A stretch of 6,719 nt of DNA from Rhodospirillales bacterium RIFCSPLOWO2_12_FULL_67_15 (GTDB lineage Bacteria; Pseudomonadota; Alphaproteobacteria; Rhodospirillales; 2-12-FULL-67-15). The notes under the pieces were generated by a model. It was not told where the DNA came from. It worked only from the letters and a program-made list of their open reading frames with translations, and did no database searches. The stretch spans positions 1 through 6,719 of the forward strand of contig MIAC01000223.1 of NCBI GenBank assembly GCA_001830475.1, read 5' to 3'. Below are positions 5,446 through 6,719 of the stretch, one piece after another; within the stretch, counting starts at the first letter, position 1, and each line of letters opens with the position of its first letter. The position numbers and the translations under genes were made by a program.

Positions 5446-6719
5446 ATGGCTCGCACCATCGACCGCGCCAGCTATGCCGCCATGTTCGGCCCGACGGTGG
5501 GCGACCGCATCCGGCTCGCCGACACCGATCTGATCCTCGAGGTCGAGAAAGATCACGCCGTCTATGGCGAGGAGGTGAAGTTCGGCGGCGGCAAGGTAAT
5601 CCGCGACGGCATGGGCCAGTCGCAGAAAGGCCGCGCCGAGGGCGCGGTCGATACCGTCATCACCAACGCCCTGATCGTGGATCACTGGGGTATCGTCAAG
5701 GCCGACATCGGCCTCAAGGACGGGCGCATCGCCGCCATCGGCAAGGCCGGCAATCCCGACATCCAGCCGGGCGTCGATATCGTGATCGGCCCCGGCACCG
5801 AAGCGATCGCCGGCGAAGGACGAATCGTCACCGCGGGCGGGATCGATTCCCACATTCATTTCATCTGTCCGCAGCAGGCGGAAGACGCGCTCTATTCCGG
5901 CGTCACGACCCTGCTCGGCGGCGGCACCGGCCCGGCCGAGGGCACCAAGGCGACCACCTGCACACCGGGGCCCTGGCACATCGCGCGCATGTTGCAGGCG
6001 GCGGAAGGGTTGCCTGTGAACCTCGGCTTCCTCGGCAAGGGTAATGCCACCCTGCCGGCGGGGCTGGAGGAGCAAATCCGCGCCGGCGCCTGCGGGCTCA
6101 AGCTGCACGAGGACTGGGGCACGACTCCGGCGGCGATCGACGCCTGTCTCGCCGTCGCCGACGCGTACGACGTTCAGGTCGCGATTCACTCCGACACCCT
6201 GAACGAATCCGGCTTCGTCGAGAACACGATCGCCGCCTTCAAGGGACGCACCATCCATGCCTACCATACCGAGGGCGCGGGCGGCGGCCATGCCCCGGAC
6301 ATCATCAAGGTCTGCGGGCTCGCCAACGTGCTGCCGTCCTCCACCAACCCGACGCGTCCTTTCACCGTCAACACGGTGGACGAGCACCTCGATATGCTGA
6401 TGGTCTGCCATCACCTCGATCCGCGCATCCCCGAGGACGTGGCTTTCGCCGACAGCCGGATTCGGCGCGAAACCATCGCCGCCGAGGACATCCTGCATGA
6501 CCTCGGCGCGTTTTCGATGATGTCGTCCGACAGCCAGGCCATGGGCCGGATCGGCGAGGTCATCATCCGCACCTGGCAAACCGCCCATAAGATGAAAACC
6601 CAGCGCGGACGCCTGGCCCAGGAACGCGGCGACAACGATAACTTTCGCATCAAGCGTTACATCGCCAAGTACACCATCAATCCGGCGATCGCCCAGGGCA
6701 TCGCCGCGCATGTCGGCTC
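5446..6719 (+). CDS. ureC: Urease subunit alpha UreC, catalytic (3'-truncated by the window)
   Basis: Catalytic subunit of nickel urease (urea + H2O to ammonia and carbamate; amidohydrolase superfamily). The frame is open from ATG 5446 to the window end: 424 complete codons plus 2 bases, of a family length near 570. All expected active-site residues in this part are present: nickel ligands His136 and His138 (HIHFICPQQ), Lys219 to be carbamylated (GLKLHEDWG), His248 (AIHSDTLNE), His274 ([15 protein letters not shown]) and Asp362 ([12 protein letters not shown]). Also present are the substrate-binding/catalytic His221, His322 and Arg338, and the flap Cys321 (MVCHHLD). All are offset by +2 from Klebsiella numbering. 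[18 protein letters not shown] (180-197) is another family hallmark. AGGGA (5432-5436), overlapping the ureB stop, is the ribosome site. No frameshift or premature stop was seen; the missing C-terminal quarter lies downstream. Confidence 0.97.
   Translation, partial: MARTIDRASYAAMFGPTVGDRIRLADTDLILEVEKDHAVYGEEVKFGGGKVIRDGMGQSQKGRAEGAVDTVITNALIVDHWGIVKADIGLKDGRIAAIGKAGNPDIQPGVDIVIGPGTEAIAGEGRIVTAGGIDSHIHFICPQQAEDALYSGVTTLLGGGTGPAEGTKATTCTPGPWHIARMLQAAEGLPVNLGFLGKGNATLPAGLEEQIRAGACGLKLHEDWGTTPAAIDACLAVADAYDVQVAIHSDTLNESGFVENTIAAFKGRTIHAYHTEGAGGGHAPDIIKVCGLANVLPSSTNPTRPFTVNTVDEHLDMLMVCHHLDPRIPEDVAFADSRIRRETIAAEDILHDLGAFSMMSSDSQAMGRIGEVIIRTWQTAHKMKTQRGRLAQERGDNDNFRIKRYIAKYTINPAIAQGIAAHVG

Noticed and set aside
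5416..6711. 431-codon open frame on the minus strand opposite ureC
   Set aside because: It lies wholly opposite a gene with every active-site residue intact. The translation is Asp/Gly/Arg/Val/Ala-rich with no recognised domain, as expected for the reverse of GC-rich codons. Long antisense frames are common in such genomes.
1..6719. Search by eye for mobile elements, CRISPR repeats, tRNA/rRNA and toxin-antitoxin or phage genes
   Set aside because: Coding sequence of recognised urea-metabolism genes fills the window, with intergenic gaps of 13 nt or less. No direct-repeat arrays, transposase motifs or tRNA-like folds were seen.

Overview
The window is a compact, GC-rich, single-strand gene block that takes up urea and hydrolyses it. 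Eight genes lie head to tail on the + strand with no real intergenic space: the 3' part of urtB, complete urtC, urtD, urtE, ureD, ureA and ureB, and the 5' three quarters of ureC. Gaps are 3 to 13 nt, and two junctions overlap (urtC/urtD by 1 nt, urtE/ureD by 26 nt). The layout strongly suggests one polycistronic unit. Both ends of the window fall inside genes, so the promoter, the substrate-binding protein gene (urtA, expected upstream) and the remaining urease accessory genes (ureE, ureF, ureG, expected downstream) would lie outside.

Region 1 (1-3963) encodes the urea ABC transporter of the branched-chain amino acid (HAAT/Liv) class. UrtB and UrtC are the two membrane permeases, and UrtD and UrtE are the two cytoplasmic ATPases. 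Region 2 (3938-6719) encodes UreD, the urease activation scaffold, followed by the urease gamma (UreA), beta (UreB) and alpha (UreC) subunits. Imported urea would be split to ammonia and carbamate/CO2. The ammonia would feed nitrogen assimilation, so uptake and catalysis are made from one transcript. All the metal ligands and catalytic residues of UreC that lie in the window are intact, so the enzyme looks functional.

The strong third-position G/C use, the proteobacterial long form of UrtB (with an extra N-terminal helical domain), the separate 100-residue UreA and 101-residue UreB, and the urt-ureDABC order all fit a high-GC alphaproteobacterium (perhaps Rhodospirillales-like). The taxonomic call is inference and was not tested by a search.

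No mobile element, tRNA/rRNA, CRISPR array or long repeat was seen, and no stretch over 300 nt lacks a gene. Several long open frames on the minus strand and in alternative plus frames are by-products of GC-rich codon use. I found no credible undescribed system. The points worth a second look are small: a very strong hairpin at the end of ureD, a 26-nt coding overlap joining the transporter and urease halves, an N-terminal extension on UrtD, and a predicted asymmetry between the two ATPase sites of UrtD/UrtE.
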